This document shows positions 15,886 through 25,387 of a stretch of DNA of 64,000 nucleotides, piece by piece; position 1 is the first letter of the stretch; the number at the start of each line of letters is the position of its first letter. A program made the position numbers and the translations under genes. The notes below the pieces were generated by a model. That model did no database searches, had not been told where the DNA came from, and worked only from the letters and a program-made list of their open reading frames with translations. Origin of the DNA: Mucilaginibacter sp. GTDB lineage: Bacteria; Bacteroidota; Bacteroidia; Sphingobacteriales; Sphingobacteriaceae. The DNA is taken from the NCBI RefSeq assembly GCF_025359345.1, contig NZ_JANYGQ010000032.1, positions 62,001-126,000 of the forward strand. The letters are read 5' to 3'.

Positions 15886-18800
15886 TCATTCTATAATTAT
15901 CTCATCCGCAAAAATATACGATGGGCTACCTTTACTCTCATGCCAGTCCGGCAACGGACCGTACTGTTTGGCAATCACCTTAATATAACGTGCACTGGCA
16001 TTTAGCGGAGCCGTATAGTCCTGGGTTTGTATGTTTAAATCTGCAACGTCAATTTTAGTGTTAACGGTAGCAGCAAGCTTGTAGTTTACGCCATCGTCCG
16101 ATAACCAGTACTCCACTTGTTTTGGGAACACAATCCACGCGCGGCTATCCTGCAGGGCACCGAAGGTTACCTGTTTTACGGGTTTAACCTGCTGCATATC
16201 AATTATGGCAACAACATCGTTGCCCTGGTAGCCCTGCCAGTTGCCCAGGCGCCAGTTGGCTTTGCCGCGGATTCCGTTGATTAAAGTATTATCGCCCTGG
16301 TCGGCGTAGTTGGGCAGGTATTTGTTTACAAGGGTGAGCTTGATATCGTCGCGGATTTTGGTAAAGGTACCGCTTACCACAAAGCTTGATTTACCATTTT
16401 GAATGGCGATTGCTTTTACGTTTGTATTCACTGTAATATCTAACGGCCCGCCATATCGCGTAGAGGAAGCTGTAGGAGCGGAGCCATCCGTCGTGTAGTA
16501 AATCTTCGCATCTTTTTCGGCAACCTTTATTTCAACTTTTATGGGTTGCTTAAATGTTTTCGATGGTGCTATAATGTAAGGATTTGACAAGATAAGACTA
16601 TCCGTAATCTTCGATGTCGGTTTTTCAAGGCTCGAAACGAATATATTGTTCGGCAGTTTACCGGTCAACACTTCAAAATCACCGCCCTTTACAATATCAT
16701 CATAACTAAGGTAAAGCTTGTTATAGGCTGATTTATTCAGGTTCATGCCCTGCAAATAAATATTGCCCCGGCTTATGCTGCTGCCGGGATTGGTGATGGT
16801 GAATTTTTTACCGTTCTCTAGGTTTATAACCGCCTTATCAAACTGCGGCATGCCAATCTGAAATTGCTGCTGACCCGGTGCAATGTTATAAATTCCCAAT
16901 GAGCTCATCACATACCAGGCCGACATCTGCCCGCAATCTTCGTTACCCGAAAGGCCATCCGGTTTATCGCTATACTCTTCGCGCAAAATGCGGCTTATGT
17001 ATAATTGAGTTTTCTCAGGCGCATCGGTAAAATTATACAGGTAAGCCATGTGGTGGCTTGGCTCATTGCCGTGGGCATATTGACCAATCAAACCGCTTAC
17101 ATCATCCTGCTGGCGACCGCTTAGTTTCGAGTCGGTTGTGAACAGTTCGTCCAGTTTGGTTTCGAAAGCCTGTTTGCCGCCCATCCGCGCCGCGAGGCCT
17201 TCAATATCGTGTGGCGCTAAAAAAGAATACTGCCACGAGTTACCCTCGGTATAATTGTTGTTTATTTCTGTAGGCTCAAACGGCGTATACCAGCCGCCGT
17301 TGGCACGGGCCTGCATAAAGCCATTTTGGTTATTATAGTTGTTTTTCCAGTACTGCGCACGTTTGATGAACTCGGTGTAGTCCTGTGGTTTGTTCAGCAT
17401 TTTGGCCATTTGGGCAATACACCAGTCGTCAAAAGCATATTCCAGTGTTTTTGAAACAGACTCCGGCTCATCGTCAGATAGCACCACGCCATTATTTCGG
17501 TAAGAATCCATCCCAAACTGGTTGCGGTTTACGGCAGCTTTCATCGCTGTAAATGCCTCCTCGGCATTAAAATCGCGGATACCCTTGGCGTAAGCATCCA
17601 CAATAACGGGAATGGAGTGGTTACCCACCATACAAAACGTTTCACTTGACGCAAGCGGCCAGATAGGCAGCAGCCCGCCCTGCTCGTACATCGCCAGGAA
17701 AGATTTTATAAAATCAAGCGTTCGTTTGCGGTCGATTAAATTCATTAAAGGGTCTTCTGCGCGATAGGTATCCCATAACGAGAATACGGTATAATAGTTA
17801 AAGCCGTCGGCTTTGTGCACTTTCTGGTCCATTCCCCGGTATTGCCCATCAACATCACTATAAACATTCGGGGCAAGCATGGCGTGGTAAAGCGCAGTGT
17901 AGAATATAACATGCTTTTGTTTAGCGTAATCAACTGGTTGCACTTTTTTCGGAGCACGGCCGCGATAGTTGCCATTGCGGCTGTTATAGCCAGCGTTCGG
18001 GTCCTGTGTGTTTTGCGGCATTTGTTGTGCCTTTGCATCCGGCCCGCCACCCTCAACCTCTATTTTTGCCAGTTGATCTACCCATAATGCCTTCGCATCG
18101 CGTTGCACTTTTTTAAAGTCGAAATCGGGAACTTCGGTATCCAGGTTTTTTAAAGCGCCATCAGCGCTTACTGATGATATCCCCACTTTTGAAATTACTT
18201 CGCCGGGATTATCAAAACGGATATACATTTTTATGTTTTTGCCCTGCAGCTTGTTTTTACCTTGCTGCAGCTGGTCGTCGCTGGCTATACCATAAGTTTT
18301 AAAGGGCTTGGAGAACTTGGCATAAAAGTAAAGCGATTGGTCGGTAGCCCATGAGCTCGAACGGCGGAACCCACGAATTTCATGGTCATTAACCACCTCG
18401 ATCCACGAATCAAGCACTACATCACGGTGCTGCAGATCGATAATAATATTGGCTTCTTTAGTGCTGGGGAAATTATAACGGTGAACGCCGACACGGGTGC
18501 TCGCGGTAAGCTCTACATCTATATCGTATTTATCTAAATGCGTTTTGTAGTAGCCGGGACTTGCCACCTCATTTTTCTTTTGAAATGCCGACATATAATC
18601 GGTGTTTTTAAACTGCGGGTCGCCGGTAGTTGGCATAAATAGCACGTCGCAGTAATCGGCAATGCCGGTACCGCTTAAGTGGGTATGCGAAAAGCCGTAA
18701 ACTGTTGTATCGCTGTAATAATAGCCCGAGCATCCGTCCCAGCCTGTTAAGCGGGTATCAGGGCTGAGCTGCACCATGCCAAACGGTACTACCGCTCCCG

Positions 18801-18939
18801 GGTAAGTATGCCCATGCCCGCCTGTGCCGATAAAAGGGTTAACATATTTAGTGAAATCTTTCTTTTTTTGGGCGGATGCCGAAAGAGCCAGAATTGAAAC
18901 AAGACAAAACGAAAGTATAACGCGGGATAAGATCTTCAT
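15886..18939 (-). CDS. GH92 family alpha-mannosidase with C-terminal discoidin-like domain
   Basis: A secreted 1017-aa glycosidase; signal peptide at residues 1-23 (ends ASAQ). The GH92 N-domain starts at YVNPFIGTGGHGHTYPGA and includes HTHLSGTG; the catalytic domain carries the family blocks GLSGNEDCGQMSAWYVMSS (about 663-680) and DGQYRGMD. GH92 enzymes are calcium-dependent exo-alpha-mannosidases acting on N-glycans or yeast mannan. After the catalytic part come a chitobiase-like beta domain (about 805-860, YYTTDGSAPTASSTRYGG) and an F5/8-type C domain (about 880-1017) that may bind sugar. Odd: a Gln/Asn/Arg-rich insert at about 295-336. It stands alone, not in a SusCD locus. Confidence 0.95.
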   Translation of the reverse strand: MKILSRVILSFCLVSILALSASAQKKKDFTKYVNPFIGTGGHGHTYPGAVVPFGMVQLSPDTRLTGWDGCSGYYYSDTTVYGFSHTHLSGTGIADYCDVLFMPTTGDPQFKNTDYMSAFQKKNEVASPGYYKTHLDKYDIDVELTASTRVGVHRYNFPSTKEANIIIDLQHRDVVLDSWIEVVNDHEIRGFRRSSSWATDQSLYFYAKFSKPFKTYGIASDDQLQQGKNKLQGKNIKMYIRFDNPGEVISKVGISSVSADGALKNLDTEVPDFDFKKVQRDAKALWVDQLAKIEVEGGGPDAKAQQMPQNTQDPNAGYNSRNGNYRGRAPKKVQPVDYAKQKHVIFYTALYHAMLAPNVYSDVDGQYRGMDQKVHKADGFNYYTVFSLWDTYRAEDPLMNLIDRKRTLDFIKSFLAMYEQGGLLPIWPLASSETFCMVGNHSIPVIVDAYAKGIRDFNAEEAFTAMKAAVNRNQFGMDSYRNNGVVLSDDEPESVSKTLEYAFDDWCIAQMAKMLNKPQDYTEFIKRAQYWKNNYNNQNGFMQARANGGWYTPFEPTEINNNYTEGNSWQYSFLAPHDIEGLAARMGGKQAFETKLDELFTTDSKLSGRQQDDVSGLIGQYAHGNEPSHHMAYLYNFTDAPEKTQLYISRILREEYSDKPDGLSGNEDCGQMSAWYVMSSLGIYNIAPGQQQFQIGMPQFDKAVINLENGKKFTITNPGSSISRGNIYLQGMNLNKSAYNKLYLSYDDIVKGGDFEVLTGKLPNNIFVSSLEKPTSKITDSLILSNPYIIAPSKTFKQPIKVEIKVAEKDAKIYYTTDGSAPTASSTRYGGPLDITVNTNVKAIAIQNGKSSFVVSGTFTKIRDDIKLTLVNKYLPNYADQGDNTLINGIRGKANWRLGNWQGYQGNDVVAIIDMQQVKPVKQVTFGALQDSRAWIVFPKQVEYWLSDDGVNYKLAATVNTKIDVADLNIQTQDYTAPLNASARYIKVIAKQYGPLPDWHESKGSPSYIFADEIIIE

Positions 18940-19119
18940 TGAATTAGTGGATGATTTACAGAGGGTAAAAATAGATTAAATTATCTGTACAGGAATTTAA
19001 GGCATAAAAAAGAATTGTATGTAACAGGAATTTAACGCTTTTTAACGGTTTTTAACGTCTTTTAGCTTTTGCGTTCGGTATTTTGTTTATACCATTGAAA
19101 AAATAAAATCCGAGCCTAA

Positions 19120-20298
19120 ATGCCTGTCAACATATGTAAATTCAAAGCGCTTTTTTTAGTTTCATTATTTTTTCCAGGCGCGTTGTTTGCGCAAAAAACC
19201 TTCAATGTCACGATTGAATTAGATAGCAGTGTTAATCCGAAAAATGTTCATTATCAATACGATAATGGGAAAAGTACAATATTTGTACCTGATACCTTTG
19301 GTAACAACCGAACCATCGTATTACGTGGTTCGTATTATTCGCCATACGCAGCGCTTAATGTAAATTACAGCGATTCCACCAAGAACTACTTTGGTAATGA
19401 CTTCTTTCTAACAGAAAAGCCAGCCAGAATTAACTTTTACTTTAAGCCAAATATGGACAGTTCGTTGGACTATTCACATGTTGAAAACGCTGTGAGGGTT
19501 TATGATACAGTTGATAATAAAATATTGCTCAACCTTTGGGCTTTCACAAAAAAGGAAGGTATGGTCCTGGGTGCTTTTTTTAACCAGAACAAGGCGGCAC
19601 TCGGCCGCAACGACTCGATTAAACTGGAGTTTGTCAAATTGTACAAAGCCCGGGTTAAACGCGCAATGTTATTTTTTCAGAACTATCCAGGCGATTACTT
19701 TTCATTTTGGTATTTCCGTAACCAGTTGGTGCAGCTGCCTAACGGATATCTGAACCGGGACACTGCTTTTCTAAAAGAGCAACTGGTTTATTTTAACACG
19801 ATTTTCCCGGCAAAATTTACTAAAAGTATTGAGGGACAAAATTTGAAGGAAATATTTGACGCTGTTTTAAGCCCCGTGAAAACGGGCGAGATGGCCCCTG
19901 CATTCTCTTTAATTGATCTCGACGGAAGAAAAATTGATTTGCCAGCACTGAAGGGTAAATACGTGCTGCTTGATTTTTGGGCCACCTGGTGCGGACCTTG
20001 TATGGCCGAAATTCCCTTCATAAAGGAGATAAGGAAAAAATATCCTGCAGGTAAACTGGTAATTATTGGGATGAGCCAAGACAGAAACAAGAAAGCCTTT
20101 GCCGATGCGATAAAAAAAGAGGGAATGAACTGGCTACACTTTTTTGACAGTGAAGGCGATATCAGCAGGCTTTATGGCGTGAATTATTTCCCAACGCTGA
20201 TATTAATTAACCCTATTGGAAAGATAATTTACCTGAGTGATGGAAAACTGGAGGATAAAGATGCTTTGCGGCCGGTATTGACGCGATTCCTAGATTAA
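19120..20298 (+). CDS. TlpA-like thioredoxin-domain protein, exported
   Basis: A 392-aa exported redox protein. A signal peptide (residues 1-25, ending LFAQ) is followed by about 230 residues of beta-rich N-terminal region of the DUF4369-like kind, and a C-terminal thioredoxin domain (about 255-392) with the active site WATWCGPCMAE, cysteines at 291 and 294. The cis-Pro loop is at YFPTLILI. Such proteins reduce disulfides in the periplasm, for example in cytochrome maturation or stress. It is a single gene, divergent from GH92. A hairpin follows its stop. Confidence 0.92.
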   Translation: MPVNICKFKALFLVSLFFPGALFAQKTFNVTIELDSSVNPKNVHYQYDNGKSTIFVPDTFGNNRTIVLRGSYYSPYAALNVNYSDSTKNYFGNDFFLTEKPARINFYFKPNMDSSLDYSHVENAVRVYDTVDNKILLNLWAFTKKEGMVLGAFFNQNKAALGRNDSIKLEFVKLYKARVKRAMLFFQNYPGDYFSFWYFRNQLVQLPNGYLNRDTAFLKEQLVYFNTIFPAKFTKSIEGQNLKEIFDAVLSPVKTGEMAPAFSLIDLDGRKIDLPALKGKYVLLDFWATWCGPCMAEIPFIKEIRKKYPAGKLVIIGMSQDRNKKAFADAIKKEGMNWLHFFDSEGDISRLYGVNYFPTLILINPIGKIIYLSDGKLEDKDALRPVLTRFLD

Positions 20299-20299
20299 A

Positions 20300-20345
20300 A
20301 GGATTTGCAGGATTCAGCTCCATCGAGGGTAATCCTGTAAATCCT
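20300..20345. repeat. Inverted repeat between convergent genes (possible terminator)
   Basis: Arms AGGATTTGCAGGATT (20300-20314) and AATCCTGTAAATCCT (20331-20345) pair in 14 of 15 positions with a 16-base loop. It begins 2 bp after the TlpA-like stop. The GGATTTNCAGGATT wording recurs in several intergenic spots of this window, so it is probably a family repeat that also serves as a hairpin. Confidence 0.55.
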
Positions 20346-20371
20346 GTTAATCGCTAAATCGTGTCTAATCG

Positions 20372-21157
20372 CTAAATCTCAGTCTTTATTTCAAACTCAT
20401 CCATATCCTTCAAAAAAGGCAGTGCCCGGCGCGTTTTCTTCACTTCCTCGGCAATAATGGTAAATGTGTACATATCCTCTTCATCGCGTTTGTAGTAAAC
20501 CACATTGCCGTTAGGGTCAATACAGGTAGAATCGCCGGAGTGGTAAACTTCATTACCATCATGGCCAACACGGTTAACAGCAATCACATAAGCCTGGTTC
20601 TCGATGGCACGGGCGGGTATCAGTGCACGCCAGTGGGCAATTCGGCGCTCGGGCCAATTGGCAACAATCAACAGTAAATCATATTCGGCATCAACATTGC
20701 GCAGCCATACCGGGAAACGCAGATCGTAGCATATCATGGGGCAAACGTTCCAGCCGTTAAGTTCGACTATCAACTTTTTGGTACCGGGGGTATAGGTTTG
20801 GTGTTCTTTGCCAAGGGCAAACAGGTGGCGCTTATCGTAGCATTCGTAGGTGCCATTGGCGCGCATCCATATTAAGCGGTTATAAAACTTGTTTTCATCT
20901 TTAATAATGATGCTGCCGGTTATTACGCATTCATATTTTGCGGCAATTTTTTGCATCCACTTCATGGTTTTACCGCCCATTGGCTCGGCCAGCTTTTCGG
21001 CTTCCATGCTGAACCCGGTGTTAAACATTTCGGGTAAAATTATCAGGTTTGTTTTTTCGCGGATATTGGAAAGTTTCAGTTCAATATTCTGCAGGTTCCT
21101 GTCAATATTTTCCCAATATAAGTATCCCTGGAAGACCGTAATTTTTAAATTATCCAT
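20372..21157 (-). CDS. Nitrilase-family omega-amidase (YafV-like)
   Basis: A 261-aa carbon-nitrogen hydrolase. The catalytic triad is seen as Glu43 (LPEMFNTGF), Lys109 (CYDKRHLF) and Cys143 (PMICYDLRFP). The length and these blocks match the omega-amidase group that hydrolyses alpha-ketoglutaramate or alpha-ketosuccinamate to the keto acid and ammonia. Upstream on the same strand lies a methionine/glutamine-type aminotransferase; pairing of these two enzymes is known to make glutamine-dependent transamination irreversible, for instance in methionine salvage. Cytoplasmic, no signal. Confidence 0.9.
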   Translation of the reverse strand: MDNLKITVFQGYLYWENIDRNLQNIELKLSNIREKTNLIILPEMFNTGFSMEAEKLAEPMGGKTMKWMQKIAAKYECVITGSIIIKDENKFYNRLIWMRANGTYECYDKRHLFALGKEHQTYTPGTKKLIVELNGWNVCPMICYDLRFPVWLRNVDAEYDLLLIVANWPERRIAHWRALIPARAIENQAYVIAVNRVGHDGNEVYHSGDSTCIDPNGNVVYYKRDEEDMYTFTIIAEEVKKTRRALPFLKDMDEFEIKTEI

Positions 21158-21166
21158 TTCGTGCGC

Positions 21167-21346
21167 AGTTCATAGTTGATGGTTCATAGTTCATAGTAGA
21201 AATGGCCTAAAACATTGGCATCAACCCGGTAAACAATTAAACAATAACAAGTAAATCTATCCTTATAAGCAAAAGTTTTATCAGAACCGGCCAATTAGCT
21301 ATTTAACAATAAACGACCATGAACTATGAACCGTCAACTATGAACT
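21167..21346. repeat. 180-bp element with 30-bp terminal inverted repeats
   Basis: Left arm from 21167 (AGTTCATAGTTGATGGTTCA...) and right arm ending at 21346 (...AACCGTCAACTATGAACT) pair in about 28 of 30 positions. Each arm is itself made of near-repeats of GTTCATAGTT. There is no ORF inside. It exactly fills the gap between the aminotransferase stop and the omega-amidase start, so it sits inside the presumed operon. Confidence 0.6.
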
Positions 21347-21348
21347 CC

Positions 21349-22494
21349 TCACAACTTTAACAATCTATCAACGGCTTTATCCAGCGTTTCTTGCCTTTTG
21401 GCGAAACAAAAACGTAAAACATGGTGGTCGGTACCCTGGGTGTAAAACACCGATGTGGGTATGGCTGCCACCCCAATTTCCTTTGTTAAGCGCAGGGCAA
21501 AGTCACTGTCTTTTTCGTCTGTTATTTTATTAAATGTTACCGATTGAAAATATGTTCCTGAACATGGCAGCAATTCAAACTTTGTCTGCTCCAGTCCTTT
21601 ACGGAAATAATCGCGCTTTTGTTGGAAAAAATCAGGCAGCGACAAATAGGTGTTCTCATCCTTTAAATGTTCGGCAATTGCATACTGTAAAGGCGCGTTT
21701 ACGCTGAACACCAAAAACTGGTGCACTTTCCTGAATTCCTGCATTAAAAAAGCTGGTGCCATACAATAGCCAACCTTCCAGCCGGTAGCGTGGAATGGCT
21801 TACCAAATGACGCCACAATAAAGCTGCGCTGCTGTAATTCCGGGTAACGGGCCATTCCATGGTGCATCTCCCCGTCGAATATCAAATGCTCGTAAACCTC
21901 GTCGCTCAAAATCAGTATGTCCTGATTTTTTACTAAGGCACTTAGCTCGTCGATGTCTTCCTTGTGCAATATGGTAGCAGTAGGATTATGCGGCGTGTTA
22001 AGGATAATCATCCTTGTTTTGCTGTTTATCAGTCGTTTTACCATATCCCAGGGGATGCGGTAATCAGGGGGCGATAACTCCAGCGATTTCACAATACCGC
22101 CGGCCAGTTTTATGGCTGGGGCGTAGCAATCAAAAGCCGGTTCAAATATTATTACTTCGTCGTTGGGGTTAATAACGGCGGTTATAGCAGTAAAAATTGC
22201 CTGCGTGCCACCTGCAGTAATGGTAATCTCGGTGTCGGGGTTATAAACTGCGCCGTAAAGTTTTTCTGTTTTTTTTGCGATTTCCTCGCGCAGGGCCATA
22301 ACGCCTGGCATCGGCGCGTATTGGTTATGCCCATTCTTCATTGCATTATTTACCAGCTTTATCAGTTCGGGCGAAGTTTCGAAGTCGGGAAAACCCTGCG
22401 ACAGGTTTATGGCTCCAACCTCGGCCGCCAGGGCCGACATTACGGTAAAAATTGTGGTACCCACCTGGGGTAATTTAGAAATAATAGGTGTCAT
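21349..22494 (-). CDS. PLP-dependent methionine/glutamine-type aminotransferase
   Basis: A 381-aa fold-type I aminotransferase, class I/II. Expected PLP residues are present: Asn170 (NTPHNP), Asp198 and Tyr201 (LSDEVYEHL), and the Schiff-base Lys232 in SFGKPFHATGWKVGY. The last motif is that of the YbdL/kynurenine-aminotransferase (glutamine transaminase K) subgroup, which uses methionine, glutamine and aromatic amino acids. The omega-amidase gene downstream fits: glutamine transamination gives alpha-ketoglutaramate, which the amidase removes. The two genes are separated by the 180-bp repeat. Confidence 0.92.
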   Translation of the reverse strand: MTPIISKLPQVGTTIFTVMSALAAEVGAINLSQGFPDFETSPELIKLVNNAMKNGHNQYAPMPGVMALREEIAKKTEKLYGAVYNPDTEITITAGGTQAIFTAITAVINPNDEVIIFEPAFDCYAPAIKLAGGIVKSLELSPPDYRIPWDMVKRLINSKTRMIILNTPHNPTATILHKEDIDELSALVKNQDILILSDEVYEHLIFDGEMHHGMARYPELQQRSFIVASFGKPFHATGWKVGYCMAPAFLMQEFRKVHQFLVFSVNAPLQYAIAEHLKDENTYLSLPDFFQQKRDYFRKGLEQTKFELLPCSGTYFQSVTFNKITDEKDSDFALRLTKEIGVAAIPTSVFYTQGTDHHVLRFCFAKRQETLDKAVDRLLKL

Positions 22495-22593
22495 GCAGGG
22501 GCTAAATTACGTTTTTGAGGTGAAAGCAGGAAATTGACAAGTGGCTAACCCTTTTCCTTTTGCCTTTCACCCTGTATTTTCTACCTTAGCATC

Positions 22594-23565
22594 ATGAAGC
22601 ACCTAAAATACCTTCCGATAATTTTATTAGCTGTTGTGATCGCCTCATGCCAGCAAGGCCAGAAGAAAACAGAACTGCCAGTTGTTGGCTTTGTTGACGC
22701 CTTCCAGGATGCATCGATTGCGCCGGCACGCACAGGTTTTATCGATGCCCTGAAAAAGAATGGCTTCGAGGACAAAAAGAATATAACCATCGACTATAGC
22801 AACGCCCTTGGCAGCATCCCTACGCTTACACAGATAGTAAACCGCTTTGTATCTCATAAAGTTGATTTAATGGCGACATGCACTACCTTATCGTCTATAA
22901 CCGCGGCTCAGAAAACCAAAACCATCCCCATTTTTATGATGGTATCGCCAACAGTAAAGCTGATGAACATGGAAGACGCCAGTGGCAAAGGACAAGCTAA
23001 CCTGTTTGGTGCGGTTGAGGACTTGAATTATATCGATACTTCATTTTCAAACATTCCAAAATTTATGAAGCCAAAGGCTGGCAAGCTGGTTGTAGGCATG
23101 ATCTATAACCAAAGCGAGCCGCAGTCTGTTGATGCGAAAAAAAGGATACAGGCTGATGCTGATAAATTAAATATCACGTTGGTTGCATTGCCGTTAAACT
23201 CGTCGGCCGAGGCGCAGCTGGTTACCAAATCGTTATTGTCGAAAAATATTGATGCGTTTTTTGCTAATCCTGATAACAGTGTGTTCGCATCCTTCGAGAC
23301 CATTTTGAAAAGTTGCGACCAGGCCAACGTGCCCATTTTTACCAGCGAAGCCGGTTTGGTACAGCGTGGTGCGGTTGCTGCTTTTGGCGCCGATATTTAC
23401 CAATGGGGCTACCAGGCCGGCGAACAGGCAGCGCAGTATTTAAAAACAAAAAGCACTGCCGGCCTACAACCCGAAATGGTGAAAGTACGACGCAGGGTGT
23501 ATAATGCGGCCGCAGCAAAAAAATACAACATTACCGTATCTTCAAACTTCGAGGCTGTTAAATAA
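22594..23565 (+). CDS. ABC transporter substrate-binding lipoprotein (TrpX-like)
   Basis: A 323-aa lipoprotein with signal MKHLKYLPIILLAVVIASC (lipobox Cys at 19). The mature part belongs to the ABC_sub_bind group: VVGFVDAFQDASIAPARTGF, TCTTLSSITAAQKTKTIPIFM, AGKLVVGMIYNQSEPQS and VPIFTSEAGLVQRGAVAAFG. This group binds tryptophan/tyrosine-like or other small amphiphilic ligands; the ligand here is unknown. It overlaps the permease gene by one base (TAATG), so the two are translated together. Confidence 0.92.
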   Translation: MKHLKYLPIILLAVVIASCQQGQKKTELPVVGFVDAFQDASIAPARTGFIDALKKNGFEDKKNITIDYSNALGSIPTLTQIVNRFVSHKVDLMATCTTLSSITAAQKTKTIPIFMMVSPTVKLMNMEDASGKGQANLFGAVEDLNYIDTSFSNIPKFMKPKAGKLVVGMIYNQSEPQSVDAKKRIQADADKLNITLVALPLNSSAEAQLVTKSLLSKNIDAFFANPDNSVFASFETILKSCDQANVPIFTSEAGLVQRGAVAAFGADIYQWGYQAGEQAAQYLKTKSTAGLQPEMVKVRRRVYNAAAAKKYNITVSSNFEAVK

Positions 23566-24434
23566 TGGATTTTTACCTTACCGCGCTGCTACAGGGGCTT
23601 TGCTTTTCGGCATTGGCATTGGGGATTTTTATATCGATGAAGATATTTAATATTCCCGACATCACTACCGATGGAAGCTACACGTTAGGTGGTGTGGTTA
23701 CGGCGGTAATGATAACCCATCATCAGCCAGCATATATTATTTTACCTGCAGTGATAGTGGCCGGTGGTTTGGCCGGGGCGTTAACGGGCATAATCCATAC
23801 CAAGTTAAAAATCAATGCACTGCTTGCGGGGATTTTGGTAATGACCGCCTTGTACTCCGTTAATCTTTCTATAATGGGCACTTCAAACCTGCCGTTAAAC
23901 AGCTTGCCATCACTGTTTTCGTTATTGCATATAAGCTCAGATGCCAACCATAATGCATTTTTTATAGTAGCAACATTTGTGCTGGTAATAGTAGTTCTTA
24001 TCGGTTACCTGCTTAAAACCGACTTTGGTATAGCCATGCGGGCAACGGGTAACAGCGAATCGATGATAAGGGCGCTGGGCGTAAATACCGACCGGATGAA
24101 AATTACCGGCCTGGCGCTTGCCAATGCTTTGACAGCTGTCAGCGGTTACCTCATCAGCCAGTACCAGGGGTTTACTGATATTAGCATGGGTATCGGCATA
24201 GTGATTATCGGCCTTGGCTCGGTAATTATTGCCGAAACTTTGATTAACTGGTTTAAAATAACTTCGGTTTGGTTAAGCTTAGGTTTAGTATTGGCCGGCG
24301 CAATAATATTTCAATTAGTGCTTGCATTGACGCTGGATATTGGAGTAGATGCCAATTTGCTGAAATTGGTAACAGCTGCGTTTGTGTTGATAATAGTAAG
24401 TTTGCCGAGGTTGAAATTTGGACGGACCAGGTAA
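23565..24434 (+). CDS. ABC transporter permease (branched-chain-type)
   Basis: A 289-aa inner-membrane protein with about eight hydrophobic segments, of the BPD_transp_2 family. Recognisable blocks are FNIPDITTDGSYTLGG near the N-terminus and the cytoplasmic coupling region MRATGNSESMIRALGVNTDRMKITGLALANAL. It forms the channel for the substrate-binding lipoprotein that overlaps its start. The ATPase gene is 196 bp downstream; this unusual gap holds a 7-bp stem (24472-24478/24500-24506, GCGTTCC/GGAACGC, 21-base loop), which may tune ATPase levels. Confidence 0.93.
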   Translation: MDFYLTALLQGLCFSALALGIFISMKIFNIPDITTDGSYTLGGVVTAVMITHHQPAYIILPAVIVAGGLAGALTGIIHTKLKINALLAGILVMTALYSVNLSIMGTSNLPLNSLPSLFSLLHISSDANHNAFFIVATFVLVIVVLIGYLLKTDFGIAMRATGNSESMIRALGVNTDRMKITGLALANALTAVSGYLISQYQGFTDISMGIGIVIIGLGSVIIAETLINWFKITSVWLSLGLVLAGAIIFQLVLALTLDIGVDANLLKLVTAAFVLIIVSLPRLKFGRTR

Positions 24435-24630
24435 GCATGGGGTAGGGAATCAGTTAAAAAATTAATGCAAAGCGTTCCATTTTTGCACGTGGAACACCCG
24501 GAACGCTATGAAACACGCTAATTATCAGGGTGTTGAATTTTGTGCTAATTATTAAAAACGTAATAACACAGCCTTTATATCCAATTTACGTTAATCATAG
24601 CGCTCGAATAGGAGTTAGAAAAGAAACTAA

Positions 24631-25380
24631 ATGATTGATCTTAACGCCATCCACAAAACCTTCAACCCCGGCCAGCCAAACCAGGTAAACGCCGTTAACG
24701 GCATCGATCTAAAAATAAACACGGGCGAGTTTTTAGTGATTGTTGGCTCCAACGGCTCGGGCAAAACAACCTTGCTTGATATGGTTGCCGGCAGCGTGTT
24801 CCCCACCTCAGGCACAATAGCCATCGACGACGAAAACGTAACCAAACTGCACGATTACCAGCGCAGCAAATGGATAGCCCGAGTTTTTCAAAACCCTATG
24901 AGCGGCACCGCATCCAATCTAAGTATCCTGGATAATTTCCGGCTGGCTGCTATCCGTACCAGGGCGAAGGGTCTGGGCATTGGTGTGAACGAAGTTTTTA
25001 AAAACCAGGTAAAGGAGAAGATAAGCACGCTCGGTTTAGGACTTGAAAATAAGGTTGACCAGCAAATGGGCACACTATCCGGCGGGCAGCGCCAGGCGTT
25101 AACCTTACTGATGAGCGTGATGGACAGCTGTAAAGTTTTATTGCTCGATGAACCCACCGCTGCACTCGACCCGCGTTCAGCAGACGTGGTAATGCGCACT
25201 GCCGATGAACTGATAAAAGATTACCGGCTAACAGCCATATTAATAACCCACAACCTCAAGGATGCTTTTACTTACGGTAACCGGATCATACTGATGGGCG
25301 AGGGGTACATCAGGAAAGACCTCGATACAAAAAACAAACAAAACCTGAAGCAAAGCGACTTGTTTGATTGGTTCTCGTGA
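24631..25380 (+). CDS. ABC transporter ATP-binding protein (TrpZ-like)
   Basis: A 249-aa ATPase subunit. Walker A GSNGSGKTTLLD, Q-loop in RVFQNPMSGTASNLS, signature LSGGQRQALTLL, Walker B KVLLLDEPTAALDP and H-loop ILITHNL are all intact. It powers the importer formed by the two genes before it. The gene follows a 196-bp gap and is followed by a repeat-rich stretch. Confidence 0.94.
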   Translation: MIDLNAIHKTFNPGQPNQVNAVNGIDLKINTGEFLVIVGSNGSGKTTLLDMVAGSVFPTSGTIAIDDENVTKLHDYQRSKWIARVFQNPMSGTASNLSILDNFRLAAIRTRAKGLGIGVNEVFKNQVKEKISTLGLGLENKVDQQMGTLSGGQRQALTLLMSVMDSCKVLLLDEPTAALDPRSADVVMRTADELIKDYRLTAILITHNLKDAFTYGNRIILMGEGYIRKDLDTKNKQNLKQSDLFDWFS

Positions 25381-25387
25381 AGAGACG

